Of a stretch of DNA of 64,000 nt, positions 1 to 7,866 are shown piece after piece. The first letter of the stretch is position 1. Every line of letters begins with the position of its first letter. Source of the DNA: Lacicoccus halitifaciens. GTDB taxonomy: Bacteria > Bacillota > Bacilli > Staphylococcales > Salinicoccaceae. Position numbers and translations under genes: made by a program. A model generated the notes under the pieces. It searched no databases. It was not told the DNA's origin and saw nothing but the letters and a program-made list of their open reading frames with translations. The stretch covers positions 124,001 to 188,000 of the forward strand of contig NZ_JBDZDV010000005.1 of the NCBI RefSeq assembly GCF_040544485.1, read 5' to 3'.

Positions 1-919
1 TCACAATCCCTTGTAATGAAGACATTTCAAAGCCACTTTGAAAACTTCTTAAATGGATAACAAAATCGCCCTCTCTTACCAATTTAAAGTTTTCTAGTCC
101 TTTAAATGCCATGACCGCTTTAAATTCTAACTCACTTCTGAGTAACAGTCCTTTCCCTTTTAATACAGAAAGAAGTTTCTCTTCTGGATAATTTTTTTCA
201 TTTATTTGTTTGAAAATGTATTTTGCTTTTCTCATTTTCCAATGCTCCGGAATCTCACCAATCCATTCCACACCGGAGTCTTTCATTTTAACGTCCGGAT
301 CAAGGCCTTTTGTAACGGCTTCTGTAATGATTGCTTGCCGTTTTTCTTCGAGGAGTCTAATAAGTTTTTCTTTATCTGTAATCAAAGCGTCGATTTCTGA
401 AGTTTTTTGGTCGAGGAAACTTATTATTTTATTTTGCAACGGTGCATTTGGTACATCCATTCGCAAGGATCGAATGATCCCTTGACTTATATTCTTTTGT
501 CCTCCTCCTACAGCTCTCTGAATAATCCCCTCTCGGTTGGCAAGAAACCAATAGAATACAAAATTAATATCAACATTTTTTGGTTTATTAAGTACGCAGC
601 AAGCTTGATTTGTTGTCACATCAAATTGAGTAATAGCTAATTTTCCAATTGTTGCTCCATAAAGAGCAACAATTAAAGAATTTTTAGAGTGTACTTTTAA
701 AGTAGGATAATCAGCAATTGCTTTTCTAGATATTTTTTTACTTACACTAAATAACTTCCCATCGGTTAAATCTCCTGTATTTACCCACGGGATTTCTCCA
801 TCTCTATAATATTCCTCATTCGTAGAACTAGGAGTAGTTCCACTTGATATATCTTCAAATAACCAAGCTATTTTTAAACGCTTCCAATTAGAATTACTAT
901 ATTTTTTCTCAGTTCTCAC
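1..919 (-). CDS. hsdS: Type I restriction specificity subunit HsdS (3' part lies outside the window)
   Basis: DNA-recognition subunit that gives the HsdM2S methyltransferase and the HsdR2M2S nuclease their target. Translating the minus strand from a GTG at 919 gives an unbroken frame to the window edge (about 306 residues). It shows a first target-recognition domain with the family's WKRL start, then IPWVNTGDL, VALYGATIGKL and a QKNISQGIIR segment. A helical conserved spacer follows (FLDQKTSEIDALI ... EEKRQAIITEAVTKGLDP) and then the start of the second domain (SGVEWIGEIPEHWK). The GTG overlaps the hsdM stop codon (GTGA) and AAGGTGAT sits just upstream, so the pair is translationally coupled. 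The second recognition domain is mostly missing here because of the window edge, not necessarily because of truncation in the genome. No hsdR is visible in the window. Confidence 0.93.
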   Translation of the reverse strand, partial: MRTEKKYSNSNWKRLKIAWLFEDISSGTTPSSTNEEYYRDGEIPWVNTGDLTDGKLFSVSKKISRKAIADYPTLKVHSKNSLIVALYGATIGKLAITQFDVTTNQACCVLNKPKNVDINFVFYWFLANREGIIQRAVGGGQKNISQGIIRSLRMDVPNAPLQNKIISFLDQKTSEIDALITDKEKLIRLLEEKRQAIITEAVTKGLDPDVKMKDSGVEWIGEIPEHWKMRKAKYIFKQINEKNYPEEKLLSVLKGKGLLLRSELEFKAVMAFKGLENFKLVREGDFVIHLRSFQSGFEMSSLQGIV

Positions 920-2928
920 ATCATCACCTTCTTCAACTTATCTAAAATACTCATTTCTAGCTCCTGTATTTCCTCTTTGATTTCACTGGAAGAACGAAGT
1001 TCCTGGTACTGATAGAAGTGTCTAGTAAATGGTATTTCATAGCCGATTTTTGTTTTCTCTTCATCTATCCATGCATCTGGTACATGTGGCAACACTTCAC
1101 GTTCAAAATAAGCACGAATGTCCTCTTTGAGGGGGACATTCTCTGTGTCACGCAAATCAAGATCTGCTTCCACATCCCCTTTTTTATTTTTCACACAGAC
1201 ATCAGCCGTCTCGTCTTTCTCAGAAAGTGCTGCGAGAAGCGCCTTTAATAATGAAGCTTTCATATCAATGCCAGCCTCTACAAATGCAGTTTTCAATTTT
1301 TCGGTGAATATTTCTCGGTTCTTATATAGCCTATCTTCTTTCAACTGCTGTAATACTTTAATGATAGTATTTTGTATTTCTTCCCCGGCTTCTTGTTCTT
1401 TAATACCCACTTCACCTTTTTTCTTTGATTTTGCCAGGTTCTGGAATGCCTTCTGTTCGTAGAGACGCTCGATGCGTTCATCGTTTACTATAAAGTTAAG
1501 CTTCAGCGGTCGCTCTACAACAATCTTTTGATAGCCAAAATCTTCGTTATCAAAAATCTTCACATTATCCTGCTCTTTAAACTCTCCATATATACGGATG
1601 ATTTCATCGATTTGATACTGAGAAATCTGGTTACGCTTTTCTCCTAAGCTTTTGCGCATCTTCTCGTAGTATTCAACCGCATTAACAAGCTGAATTTTTC
1701 CTTTGCGCCATTTGGTTTTATTATTGGTGAGAATCCAAACATATGTAGATATGCCAGTGTTGTAGAAAAGGTCTTTAGGCATTGCAATAATACCTTCTAC
1801 CAGGTCATTTTCAATTACATAGCGGCGTATCTCACTTTCTCCACTGCCAGCATCTCCTGTGAATAGTGGCGAGCCATTCATGATAATTGCCATACGAGAT
1901 CCTTGGGGATTATCCTCGCTTACAGGCTTCATTTTCGATACGAGATGCTGCAAGAATAGAAGTTGGCCGTCACCAATCCGCGGCAACCCAGCACCGAAAC
2001 GTCCATTCATTCCTAAATCCTCATGTTCTTCCCTCACAACTTTCTCAGCAGGCTTCCACTCGACTCCATATGGTGGATTTGAAATCAGATAATCAAATTT
2101 TTGCGTCGGAAAAGCATCTCTTGTTAACGTATTACCAAAACGAATGTTCTGTGCATTTTGTCCTTTGATTAATATATCTGCCTTACACATCGCAAATGAC
2201 TCTTCATTAAACTCTTGAGCAAAAAATTCCAACTCTGCTGATGGATTCATTTCCTGCATATATTCCTGTGCAATAGAACCCATGCCCCCTGTGCCCGCAC
2301 ATCCATCATAAAGAGTCTGGGTAATACCAGGCCTCGTCAAAATCTCATCATCCTCATTGAACATAAGACCCACCATCAATCTAACGACTTCCCTTGGTGT
2401 ATAGTGGTCCCCGGCTTCAGCGTGTTCAGAATATCGACGAATCAATTCTTCAAAAATATAACCCATTTCAAGATTGGTAACTTTATCAGGATGTAAATCA
2501 ACCTCTGCAAATCGTTTTACGGTCAAATACAAAAGGCCATTACGATCCATCTTTTCAATATGCTTATCAAAATCAAAGTACTCGATGATCTCTCTTGCTG
2601 TTTTTGAAAAGCCATTGATATAATCTCGGAAGTTTTCTGCAATATTATCAGAATCATTCAAGAGTTTCTGAAAGTCATAGTTGCTCGTATTATTGAAACG
2701 TTGCTTTGATGTTCTATTTAGTATTTCGTCTCGAGCTTCTTCAGGCAAGTTCTTGAATTTCTGATAGCTTTCCAGAACTTCCTCTTTTGTATCTTCTAGA
2801 ACATTGTCAAACCGACGCAATACTGCCATTGGCAGAATCACCTTACCGTAGTCTTCTGGTTTATATGGACCTCTTAGTATTTCAGCTATAGTCCATAAAA
2901 AGTTTACTTTATCTTGGAAATTCATCAT
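916..2928 (-). CDS. hsdM: Type I restriction-modification DNA methyltransferase HsdM
   Basis: N6-adenine methyltransferase subunit of a type I restriction-modification system; it binds S-adenosylmethionine and, with HsdS, methylates host DNA. The 670-residue protein has the N-terminal HsdM helical domain (residues 5-150), an N6-MTase core with SAM-binding motif DGCAGTGG (about 208-215) and catalytic motif NPPY (284-287). A longer C-terminal tail of about 150 residues is rich in Lys and Glu. It is about 150 residues longer than E. coli-type HsdM, as in the long-HsdM subgroup. ATG at 2928 is followed by a second ATG; AAGGAT lies about 10 nt upstream. It is the upstream gene of an hsdM-hsdS operon. 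It is AT-rich compared with the genes after 7.8 kb, in keeping with a horizontally acquired defence segment. Confidence 0.95.
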   Translation of the reverse strand: MMNFQDKVNFLWTIAEILRGPYKPEDYGKVILPMAVLRRFDNVLEDTKEEVLESYQKFKNLPEEARDEILNRTSKQRFNNTSNYDFQKLLNDSDNIAENFRDYINGFSKTAREIIEYFDFDKHIEKMDRNGLLYLTVKRFAEVDLHPDKVTNLEMGYIFEELIRRYSEHAEAGDHYTPREVVRLMVGLMFNEDDEILTRPGITQTLYDGCAGTGGMGSIAQEYMQEMNPSAELEFFAQEFNEESFAMCKADILIKGQNAQNIRFGNTLTRDAFPTQKFDYLISNPPYGVEWKPAEKVVREEHEDLGMNGRFGAGLPRIGDGQLLFLQHLVSKMKPVSEDNPQGSRMAIIMNGSPLFTGDAGSGESEIRRYVIENDLVEGIIAMPKDLFYNTGISTYVWILTNNKTKWRKGKIQLVNAVEYYEKMRKSLGEKRNQISQYQIDEIIRIYGEFKEQDNVKIFDNEDFGYQKIVVERPLKLNFIVNDERIERLYEQKAFQNLAKSKKKGEVGIKEQEAGEEIQNTIIKVLQQLKEDRLYKNREIFTEKLKTAFVEAGIDMKASLLKALLAALSEKDETADVCVKNKKGDVEADLDLRDTENVPLKEDIRAYFEREVLPHVPDAWIDEEKTKIGYEIPFTRHFYQYQELRSSSEIKEEIQELEMSILDKLKKVMM

Positions 2929-3956
2929 TTCTATCTAATCCTTTATATAATTTTAAAATTAAAACTTACTTATTATGCTAATGTATAAAAATCTATTGGA
3001 TCAAATGAGAAGTCTTCATATTACTTGGAGCGTGATTTGTAATAACAGATTTCATTTATATAAATATATATAATAATTCAGCTACTACAAGATTTTCTTC
3101 GACCTCAGAATCAATCTATAATCAATACGTAAAAGGTTTCTTTATTATTTAACTCGTCTGCTAGCTATGGCACAGACATCCTTAAATCCTTTGATTTAAA
3201 TGACTCTTACAGTAATTCAATAACTCTTTTAATCCCGAATGCTAGAAGCAATCACGCCATCCTGTAATTTCTCTCTTATTTCACATATAAATATTAAATA
3301 TAATTTTCAATATTATCTTGTTAATCTTGAAAAGATTGAAATCATTAAGATATCTTAATTGATATAAGATTGAAATATCCTCAAGACATTCAGAGATTTT
3401 CAGTGAAGAATAGAAAGTAAAGTAAGTACCTATGCGCCTCAATATGAACCTATAATTAATTATGAAGAAAGACCACGATTAAAATCCATAGAAGTATAAT
3501 AATGTAAAAATAGAATGCAACAGTTTAAGTTGGATAGTAAGATAAGTAATAGTTAAGCGAGGTAGAGAGGCTTCTCAAAAATGAATATTTTTCTAAATCA
3601 CTATCAAGAATTGTCATGTTCTATCCTAAACAAGATGCTTAGCAATTGTGAGTATAATTTCTTAAAATCAATCTTTCTTTAGCTCTCTACCATCAGTCGA
3701 TTTAAAAAGATTATTAAATACATCCGTAGAGGTTATCACACTTTTTAAGTTAGTATTGTTAATTTTTTTAAGGCATAACTTGTATAATATATAGTAAACT
3801 CCCTAATTTTATAGCAAAAAAGGAGCCTCTTAGCAGAAATTTCCTTAGAAACATGGAATGCTAATAAAAATTTAAAATCCTTTTTGAAATCATGAATTTA
3901 TTAGAATGAGTTATGTCTATATTGACATTAAAATAACTACAAAGACGCTTGTTCTA
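2929..3956. other. AT-rich gene-poor gap between hsdM and hamB
   Basis: About 1 kb with stop codons in all frames and no recognisable protein, tRNA or IS remnant. A TATAAT-like box lies on the plus strand at 3783-3788, but I see no good -35 hexamer. A 33-codon reading frame starts at 3581 (ATG after GAGAGG) and ends at 3682; it resembles nothing I know and may be chance. The stretch could hold the hsdM promoter, an untranslated RNA or eroded sequence from an insertion between two defence systems. Confidence 0.4.
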
Positions 3957-6416
3957 CTATTTATCAAAGAAGTATTTGTTGGTCTCAAACTTATATAAAC
4001 CTCTTAATTTTTCTTTATAAGCTACAAATTCCTCATTTGTTACTAAGTTTCCAAAGCTGTCGATACTTAAATTCTTGAGTTGCTCGTCCTTTCCAAATTT
4101 GTCAACCAAATTTAAAGATAGTCCCATTTTCAACAAGTCTATCTTCTTTTTTTCATTTGTGCCGTAAACAAAAGTATTATAATCATTATCATTTATTAAG
4201 TTATATTCATACAGAAATCTAATAAACTTAAATACTTTGTAGTTAATAAAGTCCTCTTCCATTTTCAATTTTATTATTACTAAATTAATGATTTCTTTTT
4301 CAGTTTTTTCTTTTAGGTTCACATAAACCTTGTAACTTTGACCTTCATAATTATTGTTGGGTCTTTCAACTTCTCCATATCCATGTCCTATATACATTAA
4401 CCCGGATGAATCGCTATCATATTTTATCCTGTAGAAATATCTAAATTGTTTATTAATCCTTTCTTTTAATGATAATTTCTGATCAACAATAAACATTTTA
4501 TAATAATTTCTTGCAGCTTCGTTTTTTAATCTTCTAAATTCAAAATCAATAAAATACTCATCTTTAATTCCACTAATAAAGACTAAATATACTTTTTCAA
4601 TTAAATCTTTTCTAAAAAATTCTTTGTCATCTTTATAAATCTCAACTCTTCTTTTTAGTCCATTAACTAATTTCACATTTGATAAATCTAATATTTTTTC
4701 TAGTCCTTCTTCTAATAATTTTAAGTAAAATTGGTCACTTTTCGTAGCTGAATCACTAAGTAAGTACTCTTCATTTTTTAGAATAGTTTTTATTTTCTCT
4801 AAATTTTTTCCACTTAAACTTTCTATATCAAAATTCTTCAAGAAAGGGTTAAGAAGCTTATCAATAGGAGTATTATCGCCTAATTTTTTTATTTGATTCT
4901 CCATTTTCATTCGCTTAGCATTTAAATCACTATTTATAAAATGTATAGGGGGAGTCAATTTATGCAAATCCTTTGAATGAATGAAAATATTATCTAATCT
5001 GTTTACCCTACCTATCAAGTTCATTAATTGATTTTTAGATAATTGAAAAGTATTGAGTATAAATAATGTAGAAATAGGCAAATTAACCCCCTCTAATATT
5101 ACATTATTTGCTACTACAAACTGAATTTTTTTGTTTCTAGAAAACTCATACTCTAAAAATTCTTTAATTAAAGTAGGTAATTTTCCATGTAAGTATATAA
5201 TTCCCTTTTTTAAATAATCAATCATATTGAAATCATGGTGGACATATTCACGAAGCACCTCAATTACCTCATTAATTCTTTCTTCTTCTAGATTTTCATC
5301 TGATTGGGTAAATAATGTGTTGGCAATTTGTTCAATCTTTTTTGGACTCCGATGATATATCATATTTTTTTCTGACATATTTTCAAAGATATAGTTTATA
5401 TAATCGGACTTTTCATATTCTAATTTTTTTTGGAAAAAAAACTTATTTAGAAAACGATTATATTTATAAAGTTTTTTATCTCTTCTTAATTCAAATATCT
5501 CAGGTTCCTTCATATTAAAGTGAATTTTTTGTTCATTAATATCTTCTTGAAAATCTAATTGAAGATGATCACTATTGTTAATGAGGGGAGATAAATATAT
5601 TAATTTTTGTTTATGGTTATACCTGTAATTCAATCTTATTAATCTTGCTATTAATAAACTACGTTCCTCTTTATTAAATAAGTTATGCGCTTCATCTATA
5701 TAGATAATATCAAAAAATAAATCACCTCTATATCTATTAAGCAGCCTTAACGCTCTTTCTTGCGTGAGAATAGCTATAAAAGATTCATCATTATTATACA
5801 TCTCATCATGAGTAATTATTTTTCTTTTGAGATTTGATTTTTTAACATTTCTAAATGTTTGGGCCAATAAAGATTTCGTCGGTACAATGATTGCCATTTT
5901 TTCATAATTAGACGATTCTTTTTTTAAATAATTTACTATTAACTCACTTTTACCATAGGAAGTTGGTGCAACATAACTTGTATACTTTGATGTATCATTC
6001 ATTAAGTTCTCACTAATTACTTTTTGTTCTCTTGTATTAATAAAACCATTTGATGTGAAATCTTTCTCTATTCTGTAATTTAAAATTATATCGTTTAAAG
6101 ACACGTTTTCTATTAATTCTTTTTCCCTTATTAGCTTAGATATAGGGTAGAAGCCAAAATTTAAAGAAAAATCATTTAGTGGTCTGTAATCTTTTGAAAT
6201 CAGAGAGTATTTTAGAAATATATAGTAGGCAAATTCTACAATTATTTTTTTTCGTTGATCCTGCTCATAAATTTTTGTAAATAATAAAGCACAAGTTAAT
6301 ATGAATGAGCTTTCTTTTTCAGTTAACTTTTTATTTAATTCTAATTTTTTTATAGATTGAAAGAACATTTTATTATTAATTAACTTCCTAATTTCATTGT
6401 TTATATTTTTTTCCAC
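3957..6416 (-). CDS. hamB: Hachiman-type defence helicase HamB (DEAH-box superfamily 2)
   Basis: Large superfamily 2 helicase predicted to be the DNA-translocating partner of HamA in Hachiman anti-phage defence. In the 819-residue protein the helicase core shows a Walker A motif APTSYGKS (150-157), motif Ia VPTKSLLAQT (178-187), a DEAH box (241-244), motif V EGVNLP (441-446) and motif VI NLIGRVNR (465-472). Long N-terminal (1-120) and C-terminal (about 500-819) regions are lysine- and isoleucine-rich and carry no motif I recognise. Translation probably starts at a GTG (6416) preceded by GGAGGGG, with hamA ending 2 nt upstream, so both genes form one operon. The helicase call is direct from motifs. 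The Hachiman assignment is inferred from the neighbouring DUF1837-like gene and gene order. A generic defence helicase is the alternative. Confidence 0.85.
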   Translation of the reverse strand: MEKNINNEIRKLINNKMFFQSIKKLELNKKLTEKESSFILTCALLFTKIYEQDQRKKIIVEFAYYIFLKYSLISKDYRPLNDFSLNFGFYPISKLIREKELIENVSLNDIILNYRIEKDFTSNGFINTREQKVISENLMNDTSKYTSYVAPTSYGKSELIVNYLKKESSNYEKMAIIVPTKSLLAQTFRNVKKSNLKRKIITHDEMYNNDESFIAILTQERALRLLNRYRGDLFFDIIYIDEAHNLFNKEERSLLIARLIRLNYRYNHKQKLIYLSPLINNSDHLQLDFQEDINEQKIHFNMKEPEIFELRRDKKLYKYNRFLNKFFFQKKLEYEKSDYINYIFENMSEKNMIYHRSPKKIEQIANTLFTQSDENLEEERINEVIEVLREYVHHDFNMIDYLKKGIIYLHGKLPTLIKEFLEYEFSRNKKIQFVVANNVILEGVNLPISTLFILNTFQLSKNQLMNLIGRVNRLDNIFIHSKDLHKLTPPIHFINSDLNAKRMKMENQIKKLGDNTPIDKLLNPFLKNFDIESLSGKNLEKIKTILKNEEYLLSDSATKSDQFYLKLLEEGLEKILDLSNVKLVNGLKRRVEIYKDDKEFFRKDLIEKVYLVFISGIKDEYFIDFEFRRLKNEAARNYYKMFIVDQKLSLKERINKQFRYFYRIKYDSDSSGLMYIGHGYGEVERPNNNYEGQSYKVYVNLKEKTEKEIINLVIIKLKMEEDFINYKVFKFIRFLYEYNLINDNDYNTFVYGTNEKKKIDLLKMGLSLNLVDKFGKDEQLKNLSIDSFGNLVTNEEFVAYKEKLRGLYKFETNKYFFDK

Positions 6417-6418
6417 TG

Positions 6419-7192
6419 CTACCCCTCCTTATATAAGTAGTCCATAAATAAATCTAGAGACAGCTTAGTCATACATATTACTAAAAGGTTATTATAATCA
6501 AATTTTTTTATCATTTTTTCTAAAACTCTTTTTAAATCCTCAGTATCATAATCCTTCCAAGTTCCTTGTAAAAAAATAGTGCCACATGGTATAAGGTTTA
6601 AATCTTCTAATTTAGCAAATTTATTTATCATATAATTATCAGATAGATTTTCGATTAATTCTAATATACTTTCGTCGGTGTTTACAGACTTGGTATTGGC
6701 ATGGTTATATGCGTTTTGCCACGGATCATTAGTAGAACTGCCTGTCACTTGTTTTTCTAAGCTATTATATGCTTCTTTGATTTTATTCTTATGACTATTG
6801 TTAGTAGTACTTTCCATCCCAGACTTACTTTCCATAATCCAAGGTTCATTTTGAAACGAATAAAATCCGTCAAACCCTTTTTTTATTGAATTTTCTTCCA
6901 TATTAAGAAACATACATTCCTGTTTATATCCAATTTTATTGAGATATAAATGTAATATAAATTCAGCAGTTGCGCCGATTCTCGTCTTTATGTCCTTATT
7001 TTCGTAAAATTTTCTTACCCTTTCTTTCATTACATTTAAATTTCTTTTACTGGAACTTCCTCCACAAATTTTTACAAACATTTTATCAAGATATTTTTTA
7101 AAGGGTTCATCAATTTCTTTTATACTTATATAATGCAATTCAATATTTTTATTTAACATCTTTATTTCAAAATCGAAGATTGATTCATTCAC
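6419..7192 (-). CDS. hamA: Hachiman-type HamA, DUF1837-like PD-(D/E)xK nuclease
   Basis: Predicted nuclease effector of a Hachiman system. The 257-residue protein has a restriction-endonuclease-like pattern: a helix with GATAEFIL (Glu77), then KGFDGF with Asp108, then WIMESKSG in which Glu121 and Lys123 form the ExK pair. This matches the DUF1837/HamA arrangement as I remember it. The start is most likely the GTG at 7192 behind AAGGTG; an ATG at 7188 is in another frame. It is the first gene of a hamA-hamB operon. In characterised Hachiman systems HamA is held in check by HamB and degrades DNA once damaged or invading DNA is sensed; that behaviour is family knowledge and not visible here. Without database comparison another DUF1837-like nuclease cannot be excluded. 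Confidence 0.82.
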   Translation of the reverse strand: MNESIFDFEIKMLNKNIELHYISIKEIDEPFKKYLDKMFVKICGGSSSKRNLNVMKERVRKFYENKDIKTRIGATAEFILHLYLNKIGYKQECMFLNMEENSIKKGFDGFYSFQNEPWIMESKSGMESTTNNSHKNKIKEAYNSLEKQVTGSSTNDPWQNAYNHANTKSVNTDESILELIENLSDNYMINKFAKLEDLNLIPCGTIFLQGTWKDYDTEDLKRVLEKMIKKFDYNNLLVICMTKLSLDLFMDYLYKEG

Positions 7193-7465
7193 ACTATCAC
7201 CTTTTTATTCTAATCATTTCGTAAACTTATGATTTCAACTTAAAATCACCTAACAGATTCATTATTAAAATTATAGAAAATTTAAGGATTCTGTTTTTAA
7301 TAAATTTATATTCCTCAAAAATTTTCATTGATTCTTAAATAAATGGTTTTGAATAATTAAAAGTACACTCTATTTAGTTCCATCATTCGATAAATTTGGA
7401 ATTTGGTTCCATTGTACTATATTTACCCCAAAAATAAGAGCAAGTAATTTTGATGAGCAATCTAC
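7193..7465. other. Intergenic region upstream of hamA with a possible promoter
   Basis: No gene is visible in this AT-rich stretch. On the minus strand a perfect TATAAT (7275-7270) lies about 80 nt before the hamA start, but the hexamer 17 nt further upstream is a poor -35, so this is only a candidate hamA promoter. Confidence 0.3.
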
Positions 7466-7474
7466 TGTTATAGT
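7466..7474 (+). promoter_or_regulatory. Candidate extended -10 promoter of the toxin mRNA
   Basis: The string TGTTATAGT at 7466-7474 is a TGn extended -10 element with one mismatch to TATAAT. No good -35 is visible, which extended -10 promoters can tolerate. Transcription would start near 7481 and leave a leader of about 90 nt before the toxin start codon. Confidence 0.5.
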
Positions 7475-7502
7475 ATCTAAAGAAAAACAAGAATCCTTAT
7501 AC

Positions 7503-7523
7503 AAGGAGAATAAAATGATTTAA
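7503..7523 (+). other. Two-codon leader ORF (Met-Ile-stop) with a strong ribosome binding site
   Basis: AAGGAG at 7503-7508 is followed after 6 nt by ATG ATT TAA at 7515-7523. The Shine-Dalgarno and its spacing are near ideal, yet the frame closes after two codons. It lies in the leader of the toxin mRNA, about 50 nt before the toxin start, and could act as a ribosome standby or translation-coupling site. Chance is possible. Confidence 0.4.
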
Positions 7524-7568
7524 GTCATCTGGTTGGCTTCTATGCGCTTAGCATGGAAGGTGGTGAAG

Positions 7569-7588
7569 TCATGTTCACTGCATTATTT
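7569..7588 (+). repeat. Direct repeat copy A across the toxin start codon
   Basis: The 20 nt TCATGTTCACTGCATTATTT match copy B at 7742-7761 at 18 positions. Copy A includes the toxin ATG (7571). Because copy B is transcribed in the opposite direction, the antitoxin RNA is complementary to the toxin initiation region. This is the arrangement of the DR repeats in Fst-type loci. Confidence 0.85.
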
Positions 7589-7669
7589 AAGCTCGCTATC
7601 TCACCAATCATCACTGGTGTGATTGTTGCATTGTTTGCTTATTGGTTGAACAAATGCAACGAAAATTAA
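7571..7669 (+). CDS. Fst-family type I toxin (32-residue membrane peptide)
   Basis: Small hydrophobic peptide toxin of the Fst/PepA1 family, which inserts into the cytoplasmic membrane. The peptide starts MFTALFKLAISP and ends in FAYWLNKCNEN. It has the family pattern: one membrane helix containing a conserved proline (Pro12), then an aromatic end (YWL) and a short polar, Asn/Lys-rich tail. AAGGTGGTG stands just before the ATG at 7571; an in-frame ATG at 7553 would add six residues but has a weaker site. The gene is followed by a long hairpin terminator, beyond which a convergent promoter makes a short antisense RNA. These features together, more than the peptide alone, identify a type I toxin-antitoxin locus. 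It lies between the Hachiman genes and the aromatic catabolic operon and may stabilise the defence segment. Confidence 0.88.
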   Translation: MFTALFKLAISPIITGVIVALFAYWLNKCNEN

Positions 7670-7684
7670 CCAGGTGACACCAAC

Positions 7685-7738
7685 ACACCAAAAAAACCCC
7701 CCCCAGCCTACGCACATAGGTTGGGGGGGTTTTGGTGT
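7685..7738. terminator. Bidirectional terminator shared by toxin mRNA and antitoxin RNA
   Basis: A nearly continuous stem (ACACC, A-tract, C-tract, AGCCTA pairing with TAGGTT, G-tract, T-tract, GGTGT) closes on a CGCACA loop at 7711-7716. T-runs follow the G/C core on both strands (7730-7733 on plus, 7696-7691 on minus), so it can end transcripts from either side. Confidence 0.88.
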
Positions 7739-7763
7739 CTCTCATGCTCACTGCATTAATTGT
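7690..7763 (-). ncRNA. Antitoxin RNA of the Fst-type locus
   Basis: Predicted RNA of about 74 nt that blocks toxin translation. It would start near 7763 from the promoter at 7770-7778, run through direct repeat B, and end in the shared terminator. Its 5' end is complementary to the toxin start region (18 of 20 nt), and its 3' hairpin is fully complementary to the toxin mRNA 3' end. Both contacts are typical of RNAII in Fst systems. Size and layout are read from sequence; transcription is inferred. Confidence 0.8.
7742..7761 (-). repeat. Direct repeat copy B at the 5' end of the antitoxin RNA
   Basis: TCATGCTCACTGCATTAATT on the plus strand differs from copy A (7569-7588) at two positions. 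It is read on the minus strand at the start of the antitoxin RNA. Confidence 0.85.
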
Positions 7764-7769
7764 ACAACT

Positions 7770-7778
7770 ATTATACCA
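7770..7778 (-). promoter_or_regulatory. Extended -10 promoter of the antitoxin RNA
   Basis: On the minus strand TGGTATAAT is a perfect TGn extended -10 element (TATAAT at 7775-7770). The -35 region is AT-rich and weak. It is a better -10 than that of the toxin, in keeping with an antitoxin made in excess. Confidence 0.75.
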
Positions 7779-7866
7779 TCTCATTTAGCACTTATAAAAC
7801 TATCTCAATAGTATTCTTGATACGAAGTAGAGAGATTTTTCCAAGTGGGATTTTACTACCTATCAC

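Noticed and set aside
1..7800. Integrase, transposase or attachment site bordering the defence segment
   Set aside because: None recognised within the window; the left border is outside it. Low GC alone suggests transfer.
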